Source: Bisporella sp. PMI_857 (taxonomy: Eukaryota; Ascomycota; Leotiomycetes; Helotiales; Helotiaceae). From it: a stretch of DNA of 64,000 nucleotides. The stretch covers positions 186,001-250,000 of the forward strand of contig JAJSPD010000012.1 of assembly GCA_021307315.1 (NCBI GenBank), written 5' to 3'. Of this stretch, positions 35,292 through 48,453 are shown one piece after another; the stretch's first letter is position 1; each line of letters opens with the position of its first letter. Below the pieces are notes generated by a model that was given only the letters and a program-made list of their open reading frames with translations, did not search any database and had not been told where the DNA came from. A program made the position numbers and the translations under genes.

Positions 35292-38200
35292 GATCGCAGT
35301 TTTGGGAGATTCAGAAAGGGGCATACAGGTTTCTGCAGCAAGCCGAATGTTAGCTGCTTTGGCTTAAATTGTGAGACTCCCAAGCCTTATGGGTGCCTTG
35401 CATGATAGAGGCGTCAGGATTAGATAGGGTGGCTTACGGTTCTTTGTCTCTAGATCTGGTTGTGTATTAGGTAACACCAATATTCAGTGTGGGAATTGAA
35501 GTCTGGAATGAATAGAAGAAGGCGTGATGATGGTGGTGTACGCGCGAGGAATATATGGGAGAAGAAGAGGTGGTATGGTTATGGTCAGGTCTGGTCTGGT
35601 CTGGTATGGTGCTATCATACAGGGGTGATGATGGTTGCGCCACAGAGAAAGGAAGAAGCATTTAGCATGTGCACAGTGGGGTGGATTACCTTGTTTTTAT
35701 CTCACGACCGGAAGCAGCTACGATGAGCCTAGATCCTAGATTTACAGGCGGGAAGGGAGCCCCAAAACAACAACATCTAACGATGTGCAGCTCTGATTTG
35801 GTCAAAATCTAGGGGAGGAGCTATGGGAAGGAGGTTTACTTAGAAATGTGACTAAAGGATGTGGGTTGCAACGGCAAGGACCACAAAATCAGCCCGTGTT
35901 CAAGGGGGTGTGCGTGTGTATGGGAAGGGGGATAAATGGTGGTGGTGGTGGTGGTGGTGATAATAATAATAATAATAAAATTATACAGTAGTGGGAATAG
36001 TAAGACCCGCCCCGCCATTTTGACATGTGAAGACATGATAATTGAAGGAAATCGTCATCCGTTTGTTAAATCAGAATGGGATATTTTCATCAATCAGTCA
36101 ATCAATCACCCTGCAAGAGAATACTCACAATAAAATAAAAATAAAAAGCGTCAGCAGGACAATGAAGGGGAAATGTTCGTTGGCTGGACCTTAGTCACTC
36201 ATTCATTCAATTTCTAGGGCTGATATGGCTAATCTCCATCCCTTATCGTATTATGCTACTGTAATGCTGTGCTGTGCCGTGCCCTTATCTTTTTATTTTT
36301 TCAGGGTGTCGTCATTGTGTTCGTTTCATCTTTCCTTTCTTTAATCATGCTATCCAATCCAATCCTTTCCTATCCGATGCGTCGCTAAAGCAGAACAGAT
36401 TCCCCCTCCTCTTCCCTTTTCACCCTTCACCCTTCTGTTTCCATGGAGATTTAGAGCATAAGTGATAATAAAAATAATCCGAGCTTTCTTCAATTGCTTT
36501 AACTGGGCATTTCCCTTTCCCTTTTTTTTTTTTTCTTTCCGGCTGCAGGGGGTCCAGCCTCGGAAAATAATACCGGACAGGTAAGTAAGCTGGGTGGCCT
36601 GGCGCCGATCATGCTAGAGGCTCGTTCCGGGGCTCACCTCATCGTCACCTCATCACTTCATCTTCATCCTCATCCTCATACCTTTCAGAAGTAACCAAGC
36701 CAAACTTCTGTCCATGCTCTCTCTTGATCTGAAAGCCGAGTTGTGTTGGACATATTCTTGACATCCGACATCCTGCAGCCTTTAAGAATCCGAAAGGTTA
36801 ACTTCCCCTCCCTCCCGGCTTATCATATTCTGCCTGCTTCACCGTTAGAGTTTCACAGCAGATGTACAAGTGCAGTACAGTACAGGTATCTTGAACAGCT
36901 ACATATGCCCTACCAGCTAAGGATCATCGCTAGTGTCGCGCATTGATCGTTGAATGGCTCTGCAGATTGGACGGTAGTACTGGACTGGATCCGGAACTGG
37001 TCTGTAAAAAGTAGTACTGTAACCACACCAGCCACACCTTTAGGCTTGACATGTGAATTTGTCAGAGCTCCCTTTTTGTCGTCAGAACGAGACTCGGCAT
37101 TCAAGCCTCATCAGTCAAGACTGCAACAAATATTGCATTCTCAAACATGGTTGGGAAGGAAAATTTCAACATCACACCATATAAATAAATCGCGGCACTA
37201 CTCCATTGTAAATAAATTAAAAATACCCCCATTTCTTTCTCGTCACTTTTTGAATTGTATAATAACAACAAACGGCTCCCTTTTTCGGCGCGAAAAATAT
37301 TGGACTGTGGATATGGCTGACCGAGGGGCGGCGAAAGTCGTGTACAAATCCGAGGCCCAATCCTCTCGCCTGTGGTCTGCAAATTTCAGCAATCTTCGTA
37401 ACCCAAACAAGTACTGTACAGTTGGGCACTCCGGAGATTAACCGTCTAGCTTCATGGTATATCAGCTCACTGCTTCCACGAAATGGCCCACACTCCTATC
37501 TGAAGTGGCAAACGAGCGAGACGCTATCTTCTGAAGATTCACTAAAATGGAACGAAAGAAAGAACCGCCGCGGTTCATGCACGCTTTGGGTTGAAAAGAC
37601 TGAAGAAATGGAAGCACTAGAAAAATTTGCTTCCAAGGGAAAGGGGGACCCAGTTCCCAATTTTGGGAATGCTTGTCTTCTGTTAATAAGACGGTCTCTC
37701 TAGCTGAGAAATAAGAAGCCCGATCTTAAGACCAACAGCCAACAATTAATCCATTGGTCGTAATCGATATCTGGACGTTACACAGTTTTCAATAAAACAA
37801 GAAGTCAGTTAGGATCGTAAAAAAGTAAGTCTATGAAATTGTCTCACAGTTAATTAAAATTTGAGGAGTATACGATGAAGTGAAAAGGTAATAACTTTGT
37901 CAGATATCGACCCTCTATTCCTCGGTCGTAGAGGACGGCGTATGAGATCTTGCATTCGATGTCGCCTTGTTGTTGCCGACATGTTGTCCCTAATTTCAAT
38001 GAAAGTGCTCAGCTAGCACTCCAATGACGGAAAGGTACACAGCATATTTTAATCAAGCGCAGATAGCTAAAACGTTGGCGCCTCACACACGCAATGCGGC
38101 TGAGTCTGGGATGAATCCTCCTTCTCTGACGATTCAAAATTTTTACACTTACCACTCTGGATATCCATCCACACAATCACAGAAATTCAAAGCGGGCCGC

Positions 38201-40409
38201 TGATGATTGTCAAGACTGAAAGCTGATCCATATGTGAAAGTGGATGTGGCAAGTGCTTGTTGTTTCGTGCTCCAGCAGCCTCCAACATTTTCCAGCAATC
38301 TGTGAAGAGGGATATGCACCTCACTATTTAAACGCAGGTGACACAGAAGCTTCATCTCCTCGTTCCCGAGTTTGTACTACGAGGTTTAGTCCACCTCTGT
38401 CAAAATCATGGAAATCCTTCCTCGCCAGACAATGAGAGTTCTTTGTTGGTCAGAGGGAGTGTATGGTTTCATACTGTCAATACAAAATCTATTTCTAGTT
38501 TCGAGTTATTTCCATGCAACGGTGTCATGCTAGTTCTATGATCTATCGGAATTTTCTTGGGAGTTTCTTACCATCTGACTTGCTGTTTACGGATTTCTGC
38601 TGTAATGTGCACCTGCAGCCTACCTAAGAATTTATATTTATATTGCTTAGCTTGCATATCCCTGCTTTTAGTGGGCAAGGCTGGTTCTATCAACAATGTC
38701 TTACGCTGAGTTGGAGATTTGACGCTCAACGACTGCCAACCATGATATTTCATACGAATATGTCGCAGTCATTCAGCCTCGAGAGGATACGTTACCAATG
38801 CGCTGTGCGAGATTAAGATTATCATGAACCATATGCTTTCCACAAAAGAGTCGAACCACCAATCGTACAGTCATATCGGGAGTTCGACGGAAAAGACGCG
38901 CAACGGCACAGTTGCTGATGAAGATGACGGACAAATCCAAGGCTACGTAAACCAAGACACCTCGTCTATCTGTGTTGTGGTTGCTGAATTGGATCGTATG
39001 ACGCCCAATGAAAATCAAATTTGAACTTTGACTGTCCAAATGTCTTCTTTATGAAGTATACATATCTGGAACACTGTCACATGCGGGTCCTTGGCCGTCG
39101 ATTGTTCAAATTTAGAATTCAGATCCATGGGACCAATCGAGTCCCACTACTAGCTCTGCTGAAGCTGCTTGGCGTAACGATCCATTTTGGGAGACATCGA
39201 AATCTTGCCTGGTGTCTTGAAGCTGAGTAGTTGTGACAGAAATTCCTTGTTCATTGGCTACTCGGTGACCAGCATGCCACGCTTGCGGTGTCGGCAAATA
39301 AAATTTGGGCACCCGACTTTAAAAAATGTTAGAAGTCGACTGAGGCTCCTATTACCGTTTAATTTTCTTCCACCTGCACTGATGTTTTGGATTTCAAGAT
39401 TAAGCCCAAATTTAGATTGAAAATTCATCTTTCAAGGGATAACGTTTCAATATTTCATTTATTCTTGTTACTTGAAAGGTTGGCTGCAATTTGGTCGAGA
39501 TGAGTGTGCGCGAATTTCACTCACACCGTGAACCACGTTCCCTGGGCGGGGCCCTGCACGAGAAGCATTATTGACATATATTGCATTCTCAACCAGTCCA
39601 AGAAATAGACACAGACGCTAGACATGTAGAGAAGACTAAAGCAACTTCTTCCACAAATGCCAAGACGTGGATCTCCAGTGCAATATCCACAAACTGTCCT
39701 TCGGGCGCCGCCCGTTTCTTCTCCCAACGGTTTGAAGGCAGCCAAATGTGATTCATCTGGGTTTAACGGCATTTAACGATGTTGTTTCAGCACATTGATC
39801 GGGATTAATTAAGACCCTGGGGGGGGTTGAAGGACAAAATCTCTTCTTCTGGAAAGAATCGGGGTAACTTCTTCCCAATCTACAGAGCTTAGAGAGCTCG
39901 CTTAAGCCTGACACCATCATATTTTCCTAACCTCTCGACTCCCAATATTCTAGGGTCATATCTCTTTACGGTTACCTCGTTAAAACTCAATCTTGGTCCG
40001 TCCGGAACTCCCCCCAATCAGATTTGGCGGCCGTTTTTTGAGGCGTTTGTGTCACGTTAATTTTAGAAGCTGAATTTGCAAGGTCACCAATCATCGAATA
40101 TTGGGTCCATGCGCCCCCCCCTGTCCGCGAAAAGTCCCTCGTGGGAGCCACCCGTCTCTCCATTTAGAGTTGTTCCCCGCAAACATCACTATCCTGATAT
40201 TTTCATCATATATATCTCTGAGCTCCACAAAATGTGGCAAGCCATGATTCTAGATGTTAGAATTGTAGAATGGATTCACAATTTTGTTCTCAGTGCTTGC
40301 AGGTGGTGCCGAAAGGGGACAATCAATTAATGATCTCTTGTAAACATGAAGATGAAGATGGGGTACGAGACTTTCAGGGAGCCTTTGATTTAGTTGCTAA
40401 AATCTTCAG
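35292..40409. other. Longest gene-free stretch (about 5.1 kb)
   Basis: No open frame in this stretch shows a recognisable family, signal or domain. The left part (to about 36.9 kb) has simple-sequence tracts and CT-rich sequence like a long promoter or leader for the CAP20-type gene. The longest open frame (36950-37441, plus, 163 codons) looks random in composition. From 37.7 kb on I see no coding signal. The right end may hold the missing 5' exons of the transcription-factor-like gene, but I could not find a Zn-cluster there. Confidence 0.45.
35938..35978. repeat. Compound microsatellite (GGT)n-(ATA)n
   Basis: About seven GGT units followed by about six TAA/ATA units on the plus strand, upstream of the CAP20-type gene. 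Confidence 0.85.
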
Positions 40410-42087
40410 TACCCCATAATAAAGAAGGAATCGAGCTGTTCAACTTCGCCAGAGCTCTCACCAACCTCGCCAGAATTTGCACCAACGCCCCAAAAACGAG
40501 TTCGGTTCTCAAGCTCACCAGAGGATGAACTAAAATCCAAGAGTCAACGCAGATTTATGCGCAGAAAATCTATAGACAACCAACGTAGCAGTAAGAGATT
40601 CCTCAATCTCTCCTCACCTTTCCTCGGAATCTAAGTATAGTTATATTAGTCCTCAAACAGCGGCCATCAAAACGTGTGCCATCTCAAAGCAACTATAAAA
40701 GCACCATCTACACAGCAATTGGTGGAATAGATCCGTTCCATACTCTGAATGTCGATCAGGATGTCAAAACAGACATTGCATTGCATCATTGTAGGCTCAA
40801 ATCATCAGCCAAACGCAGATTGAGAGAGGTAGCTAATTGAAATCACCAGGGACGACTTGCTTTCAACAACTTCGCATGCCGTTAACCCCTCGGCCGCAAT
40901 GGCTTCGAATATGTCTCTCAGATCCCGTCATTCTTGCGGTAACGTGAGTTCTATTAAGCCCCCAGCGCGCTTGAACGGATTTTCGCTAACAGATGTGCGG
41001 CAGGATTTGTGCAGCGACCTCTCACTTCTATTTCTTCAGAGGGATGAGGGTACCCACGGCAACCTATATATCCCAGAAAGTCAAAGCTATACGTGCAATA
41101 AATGACGCGCTAAAACTGCCCGATTCAATACCTAATGATTATACAATCATAGCGGTTGCTGTCATGACTGTCCTCGAGGTACCTTTCCTTGCTTTAATCA
41201 TTTGTAGGCATGGGCTAACGATCACAGTGTCTAGCAGGAGAGCCAACCGCTTGGGCAATTCACCGGCAAGGTCTGGACAAAATGATTAAAAGTAGGGGCG
41301 GAATCCAAAACTTGGGTCTAGATGACATGACTCAAAGAACCGTTTCCTGGTATGTCCCAACGGTTCCTTCCGCCTCACGTGCCTGCTGACAGGTCATAGG
41401 GCAGACACATCCTGCGCAATTCTCCTCCGGAGAAAACCCAGTTTTGAACCAACTCTGGTCACCGATGCCCATGAGTCTTTCTTCCCTCCCATTTACGACA
41501 CGCCGTACGCGGATTCTCTCCATGCGCGCCTCATCCCTCTTACCGCCTCGCACGCCCTCAACAACGACATCGCACATATCTACCTTCGTCTCCGTCAGCT
41601 GACCGCTTTCATCGATCAATTACCCCAATCCCAACAGAGCGCAATAGACGCATGCTTCTTCACTGATAAATTAGACGCCATCCAACGCCAAGCCATGGAC
41701 ATCCTACATTCTCCCGCGCTCTCAGCCTCTCCATCCATCGCCTTCCTAACCGCTTTCCTCAACGCAATGTTCATCTACATCTATGGTGAATTGAGGCAAG
41801 TCTCCAAGTATACCAAGCTCTGCGTCACGCTGTCCAGCAGGATCCGCTCGGGCCTCGAGATGGTGGATCTAGGCCCGGCGAAGATGGAGTGTGCCGACCT
41901 GGTTATGTTCACGCTACTACTTGGAAGGAGCAGCGCCAACCCGATGGGTGGGCCGGACAAGAGCTGGTTCGGCGAGCAGGTCTTGGAGATGGCGCCGTGC
42001 GGAGGGGTGCCTGGGATCGGGAGGCTGGAGGGGATGCGGTATTTCAACGTTGCGGACCACTTCCTGTCGAGGGAGGAGAGTATGTAG
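40410..42087 (+). CDS. Fungal transcription-factor-like protein, C-terminal regulatory domain (5' end not found)
   Basis: The middle and C-terminal part of a fungal-specific transcription factor (fungal_trans_2/DUF3468-like). Six exons chain in phase: 40410-40590, 40650-40790, 40850-40938, 40993-41178, 41228-41349 and 41400-42087, with no internal stop, giving 468 aa. Exon 1 is a Ser/Pro linker with a basic patch (QRRFMRRKS). Exon 2 has the GGIDPFHTL motif that opens the family's helical domain. Exons 4-6 carry VKAIRAINDAL, then HRQGLDKMIKSRGGI and VSWADTSCAILLRRKPSF, all characteristic. No CxxCRxRKxKC zinc cluster is visible in the preceding kilobase and no start codon fits exon 1, so the gene is either 5'-truncated or has a distant first exon. 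Preserved frames argue against long decay. Confidence 0.7.
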
Positions 42088-43204
42088 CGCTTGAGCGGGG
42101 GACCCGGGGTTCTATTCTTGTACATTTAGTTTCGAGTCTCAAAGATGTTAAGCTTCTACTTCCGTTCCTCCTGGTGACAGATCGGTGTTTATTTTCTCAA
42201 CCCCTTAGCCTAGGTCTGCAAGCGGCGCTTGCTTGAGTTGTCCCGCTGACACCGGCACTTGAAACCACCAAGCTTAACAACCGTATCATTCTCCAGAGTA
42301 TAGACCGCAATTGCGAGCAGCAAATATTTTGAGCTGCCCCGTTTTCCATTGTAGGCTAGGCTCAAGACCATCTCGCCATCTATTCCTTATGAGATTCTAT
42401 ATTGCCATTGGAATGTACCGTGAAGGCATTTTGGGTATCGTAAGTGAGGTGTAATGCGGGGACCTCCCAAAAGAGGCGATCAAATCGAGAGCGGACTGAT
42501 AGTCAATAGACCGTATCGTCCTGCTCGGTGCCTATAAATGCCTGCTGTTTCGCGAGATTCCTCGATGGGAGTGGGGAGGTTGAGGCCAAGCACATCTGTA
42601 AAATTTCTAAAGTTGTGGCAGTTTAACATGTACAATGAAATTAGCATACGACTGGTATAACTTGGCATTGTCCACCAGCATGTGATGTTAGCCATACAAA
42701 AAGGACTCCCTGGAAGTGAACCCATGGTATATTAATTTTGCGATCCTTAAATATATTAATACCCCAAGGTTGCAACTCCACCGTTCTTTCATGTTGGACG
42801 CCGATAGGCTTATCCACTGATATTTCTAACAATGTGTGGCAGGGAACTTTGGCAAATGCTTCGCAGAGACACCGACACGAGGACAACATAGATTCCAGGG
42901 GTGATCTAGGTTACTCCTACGTATTGAATTCTAGAATCGTTCTTGTATGATACAGGCCGTTCGGAAAGACTTCCGCCGCTCCAACCACAGGAACGGCTCG
43001 CCTCATTTATAACACAAACGCCAAAGGCTGTATTATGGCTGAGGAATCCGTCACTGTGAAATATTCCCCATAGGCGCTGAGAATTTGGTAGTCCGTAGCC
43101 ACTACTAGCAGTATCTCGCCCAGGACCCTTGAGCTGTGTCCGTATCTACCTGTAATGTAGCTTCCGTTCGTTTAATATTTGGGGACACGTAAACTTCAAT
43201 TAAG
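42088..43204. other. Convergent 3' region, no gene seen
   Basis: Lies between the transcription-factor-like gene (plus) and Pol kappa (minus). Short open frames only, with no family resemblance. Confidence 0.45.
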
Positions 43205-45147
43205 TCACCCAAAGAATAGCTTCCGCTGTTTTGGATCAGAGGTTGTCTTATTCCTTCCTCGTTCACTTTTGGTCTTTTTTGCTGGCATGTTTTCGTCTTT
43301 TGTGGACGCATTTTCTTGAACAGCATCACGGATGGTCTGCCTGGAAAGGCAGAGATCGATGTGTTCATTGAACCCTTTCTCATCAGGAGCTTGTGGTCGC
43401 AGACATATTGGACAATCCCACCATTCTTCTTCCGGGGTATGCTCTCTTTTGGGATTGGGTACAATTTCTTTGCCGTGATGTCTCCTTTTATCAATTTCTT
43501 GGCTCAGTTTTTCCAAATCATCAAAATCATCTTCACGCTCTTGGCGTTCGGCATCTTCGAACAACCGCTCGTCATAGGCTTCCCATTGTTGCTCTTCGAG
43601 GTCGTCTGCCTTCCTTTTCAGATTTGCCACTGAGCCTGATTCGCTTATTTCATTCGATGCTTTGGTCTTGAAACCAAAGAAAGCCATCGTATCTGGTTTT
43701 TTCATCGACACCAGATGGGTACAGCGAAGCCCCATAAGTCGTAGTTTCATACCTGGAAATTCTTGTTCAACTTTAGAGAGCATCGGCAAACCATATTTGT
43801 AAAGGTCATCGGCAAGATATATTGATTTGGGAAGAATGACTTGTCGCGTGAATACCTCGAACGTGTGCAACTTGACCTTCAAGCATAACGTCCGGCCCTT
43901 GAATTGCGCCCTGACCATATCTTTCTCAAGCTCTTCGGCTGTCCATCTGAGTTGTTTCCGAAACGCACCAGAACCTTCCATTTCGCCAAACGTGCTTTCT
44001 GTGCCAACGCTACAGTTCCTGTATTAGTTATTCGAACTTAAGGCCATCCAGAACATACTGAGCTTACCTCTTTCGTTCATATTCCTCTGCTGGTTGGACA
44101 CTTGTTCTCCCAAGCCCAAGATAGCAAGTCATGAGAAACGCGAAAGCCTTTTCCCCAAATAACTTTGATAAATATTGCCGGCATGCGTAAATGTCTCCGC
44201 AGGTCTTCACACCTACCGCATCAAGCTCCCTCTCAAACACACGTCCTACTCCATTAACTTTTCTTGTAGGAAGATCTCGCATAAATGCCATGATAGCGCT
44301 CCTATCATTGAGGAGCTGATATTGTCCATTAGGCTTGTTCATATTAGAACAAATCTTGGCCAATTTTGCATTTGCGGCAATACCTGCCGAAACTGTTATT
44401 TTGGTTTTCTCATGAACCTCTCTACGCAATTGTTCCACTGCATCTGCAGCTGATATATTTTTCTTGTTGCAGTACTCTGTGATATTAAGATATGCTTCGT
44501 CTATGCTTGCGCTTTCAAATCTAGGATCATAATCGGCAATAACTTCACGGACCTCCTGCGCCTTCGCAGTATATTTATCGAAATTCAGCGGAAGTTGAAT
44601 CAGCTGCGGACATAATTTTCTTGCCACAAAACCTGCCATACCACTTCGGCAGCCAAACTTTCTAGCCTGATAGTTACAAGTTGTTAGGACGCCGCCACCG
44701 ACAGAGAAAGGAACATTCTTTAATTCCGGTCGGTCGAGCTCCTCAACTGCTGCATAAAACGCGTCACAGTCTATGTGGACTATTGTCTGAGACAAGTCCC
44801 TTGTAAGCTCGAGCTCTTCGATAAATGTGTCTGCCTTACGTCGGTCGTACGCTAGGTCAAGCTTCTCCAGTTCTGATTTCTTCTTCAAAATAAGCTCGAT
44901 TTTTTGGGTTAGATTCTTGTCTCTAGCTTCTTCATTGTTAAAGTACTTGGAGCCTTTCGACGCCTCGTAGATAACTTCCGAAACCTGATAGAATTAGTTT
45001 AGTTTAAGCAAGACGATATCTACCAACCTTTTGCTGGTCTACGTTGTCTTGACCAGATTTGGTGAGAGAGGGACCTAGTAAAGAGTATTTTAAGGTGTCA
45101 TGTTCCTTCACCATTTTCAGCTCAAGAGTTGAGTCTGGGACTGCCAT
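43205..45147 (-). CDS. DNA polymerase kappa (Y family, DinB)
   Basis: A translesion polymerase that extends primers past damaged bases. Three exons (45147-45028, 44984-44068, 44009-43205) give 613 aa. The N-terminal extension KYSLLGPSLTKSGQDNVDQ is typical of Pol kappa. Palm-domain catalytic acids are intact: Asp in VHIDCDAFYAAVEE (about residue 112) and the SIDEAYL pair (Asp/Glu about 202-203). GRVFERELDAVGV and KLFGEKAF belong to the thumb, and the little-finger domain follows in exon 3. A UBZ zinc finger (CPIC, then HIDLC, about residue 550) should bind ubiquitylated PCNA. The last residues form a PIP box, KQRKLFFG, for PCNA. The N-terminal start follows from family alignment; upstream in-frame codons have no ATG. 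Divergent from EF-G1. Confidence 0.95.
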
Positions 45148-45412
45148 GCTCTCAGAATCGAATATTGACGTCTGCCAATGATTTTGCTTCAGATTTCATC
45201 ATAAGAACATGAGCGCTATGAGGTAGCAAGCTTAAAAATTGTCTGATGCTGTTCCGAACATCGTTGACAAATCGTCAGTGAACGCGCATCGCGCTATCAC
45301 GTGTATCTCTAATGGGCTTGGGAAATTGTGGGTCAGAGCTCAATGGTTCACGAAAAAAAGTTGAGGGTCGAAGTCAGGTCTTCCATCGAACGAATTGACA
45401 ACCACTTCGACC
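45148..45412. promoter_or_regulatory. Short bidirectional promoter region, Pol kappa / EF-G1
   Basis: Only 265 nt separate the two start codons, so the two genes must share or abut promoters. I see no well-known operator that I can name. Confidence 0.55.
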
Positions 45413-48025
45413 ATGCAGAGGGCCGTTCGAGTTGTAGCTTCTTCGGAGGCTTCAATTGCCTCGTTTCGGAGCTGCGTGAATAGACCTAGGTTTTTGTGCC
45501 TGAATGCGACGGCTACCCGAACATATGCTGGCGCATTTAGGGGCAATGAATCAAAACGACACTTCTCCTTGACACGTTCCGTGCGCTCAGGTGCGGCGGA
45601 AGCGATGTGAGTATAAGTTTTTTCTTGATTTATGGCAGCAGGAAAGAATCTCTCCCGGCGAGCATCAAATTCAGCAAAGTCACCTCTGATACGAACAGAT
45701 TCTAACTATAAGACAGGCTAAAGCAAGCTGCGGCGGACCCGTCAAAATTAACTCAGAAACAGATTCTAAAAGCTGCAGACACGGCGGAAAGGGATCGGTT
45801 AAGCAGAGTTCGAAACATCGGCATCGCAGTACGTTTGTCAGTTCTCGAGCTTTGACTATTAATACTAATCATGAAAGGCACATATTGATAGCGGGAAAAC
45901 AACATGTACAGAACGCGTATTATACTACACAGGGCGTATCAATGCAATCCACGAAGTCAGGGGGAAGGATGCCGTTGGCGCAAAAATGGATTCCATGGAT
46001 CTGGAAAGAGAGAAGGGAATTACAATTCAATCTGCCGCCACCTTTTGCGATTGGCAAAAGGTAGAGAATGGCAAGGAAGAAAAATATCACATCAATTTGA
46101 TTGATACACCAGGGCACATCGACTTTACAATCGAGGTCGAGCGAGCTTTGCGTGTGCTAGATGGCGCAGTCATGATTCTTTGTGCCGTGAGTGGTGTTCA
46201 AAGTCAAACTATTACTGTTGATCGTCAGATGCGTCGATATAATGTTCCGCGTATTAGTTTCATCAACAAGATGGACAGGATGGGTGCGAATCCATTCAAA
46301 GCCGTCGACCAGATCAATCAAAAGCTAAGGATCCCTGCTGCCGCTTTGCAGGTCCCGATCGGCTCTGAAGACTCTTTCCAAGGTGTGGTCGATCTTATAA
46401 GGATGAAAGCCATATACAATGATGGGGCCAAAGGAGAGGTTATCAGAGAAACCGATGTGATTCCTGAGGACGTCAAGACGCTGGCTGAGGAAAGGAGATC
46501 AATGCTGATCGAAACTTTAGCAGATGTGGATGATGAAATCGCCGAAATCTTCTTAGACGAGAGGATTCCAAGTCCGGAGCAGATCAAAGCTGCGGTTCGA
46601 CGAGCTACTATTGCGCTCAAGTTTACTCCGGTTCTTATGGGAAGTGCATTGGCCGACAAGTCTGTTCAACCCATGTTGGACGCTGTCTGTGATTACCTAC
46701 CAAATCCTGCGGAAGTTGAAAATTTAGCTTTAGACCAAAGACGAGCTGAAGCACCAGTCAAACTCGTGTCCCTTAACTCTTTGCCATTCGTTGGATTAGC
46801 CTTCAAGCTCGAAGAAAGCAACTATGGGCAATTGACTTATATCAGAGTCTACCAGGGTACCTTGAAGAAGGGCGCTAATGTGTTTAACGCACGCACGGAT
46901 AAGAAGGTCAAAATTCCCCGGATTGTACGAATGCATTCCAACGAAATGGAAGACGTCCCAGAAATTGGCGCCGGAGAAATCTGTGCAGTGTTTGGTGTCG
47001 AGTGTGCCTCTGGCGATACTTTTACAGACGGTGGATTGCCATATTCTATGTCGTCCATGTTCGTGCCAGACCCCGTCATATCGTTATCGATCAAGCCCAA
47101 GGGAATGAAGGAGGGTGCCAATTTCAGTAAAGCCATGAGCCGCTTCCAGCGCGAAGACCCCACTTTCAGAGTTCATGTGGATCCAGAGAGCAACGAGACC
47201 ATCATCTCAGGAATGGGTGAGCTTCATCTTGACATTTACGTCGAGCGTATGCGGCGGGAATACAGAGTCGAAGTAGAAACTGGAAAGCCTCAAGTTGCTT
47301 ACCGGGAGACTATCACTGAGCCTGTCAAATTTGATCACACTCTGAAGAAGCAAACGGGTGGTGCTGGTGATTTCGCTCGGGTGGTGGGATTCATGGAGCC
47401 TATTGAACCTGGTCCAAACGGCTATGGGCCACCCAAGTTTGAAGAACAAGTCACTGGTGGTTCTATCTCTGAAAAGTTTCTGTTCGCTTGCGAAAAGGGA
47501 TTCATGGCATCATGCGAGAAAGGTCCTCTGGTCGGCCACCCTGTTCTGGCAACACACATGGTTGTGAATGATGGCGCTACCCATATGACTGATTCCTCCG
47601 AAATGGCTTTCAAGAATGCTACTCAACAGGCATTCCGCAAAGCATTCAAAGAGGCAAGGCCTCAAATTCTCGAACCCGTGATGAAGACAACAATTACAGC
47701 TCCTAATGAATTTCAAGGAAATATTCTTGGGCTACTTAATAAACGAAATGCGGTTATCAATGAAACTGATATTGGACCAGAAGATTTTACTTTGATTGCC
47801 GATTGTAGTTTAAATGCTATGTTTGGTTTCAGCTCCCAGCTGAGAGCAGCGACACAAGGAAAGGGCGAGTTCGGAATGGAGTTTAGTCATTACAGTCCTG
47901 CACCAGGTCAATTACAGTATGTCTACTCTCATCTTTCTATCTTCCCTAGCCTCTCCATGCTAACCTTCTGCAGAAAAGAATTGATTACGAACTATGAGAA
48001 GATTCAGGCGGAGAGGAATAAATAA
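45413..48025 (+). CDS. mef1: Mitochondrial elongation factor G1
   Basis: A nuclear-encoded GTPase that translocates tRNA-mRNA on the mitochondrial ribosome. Four exons (45413-45606, 45717-45828, 45878-47916, 47974-48025) give 798 aa. The first about 60 residues are Arg/Ser-rich and almost free of acidic residues, a typical mitochondrial presequence. GTPase motifs are G1 AHIDSGKTT (split from its upstream codons by intron 2), G3 DTPGHIDF and G4 NKMDRMG. Domains II-V follow, ending with [19 protein letters not shown]. The last intron (47917-47973) is 57 nt, a multiple of three, and has no in-frame stop, so retention would insert 19 residues. The spliced end matches the family. The start was chosen by presequence and phase. 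Confidence 0.96.
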
Positions 48026-48453
48026 AGAAACCTAGAAGTCCGAGAGGATACCACAAAGTATTCTGCAAGGTCGTTGGCTATTGCAGCTAATGCTTTCTGT
48101 ACTGTTTAGAATGACAGCTGCTCACTAAATCATGTGTATTTGGCGTCTCTGAAAGATGGCTGAGATTGTAAATGGCATATAAAAGGATTGGGTATGGCAC
48201 AGACGGGTAAGCATGGGATCTTGTGTAAAATATTGTACTGTATCATAAACGACAACACAATCTTGACTTCTTTAAGCGGGAAGGATCACGTTTAAAGCAT
48301 ATTGCCCAGTATTTGTTTGCGGAGTATTCTCCGACAAGCTTGTCAGTTTCATGAGGGAGGATAAGCCGCATTTTTCTATTATCAAAGCACTTTATCTCAC
48401 GGTAGGTGGTACAGTTTTGGCACATCGCCTTACTAACGCTACAAGTGTCAGGC
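48026..48453. other. 3' region of EF-G1, no gene seen
   Basis: Contains AATAAA-like hexamers just after the EF-G1 stop and otherwise unremarkable sequence up to the oxidoreductase relic. Confidence 0.4.

Noticed and set aside
36950..37441. 163-codon plus-strand open frame as a gene
   Set aside because: No recognisable domain, signal or splice context; amino-acid composition looks like translated non-coding DNA. Left in the gene-free stretch.
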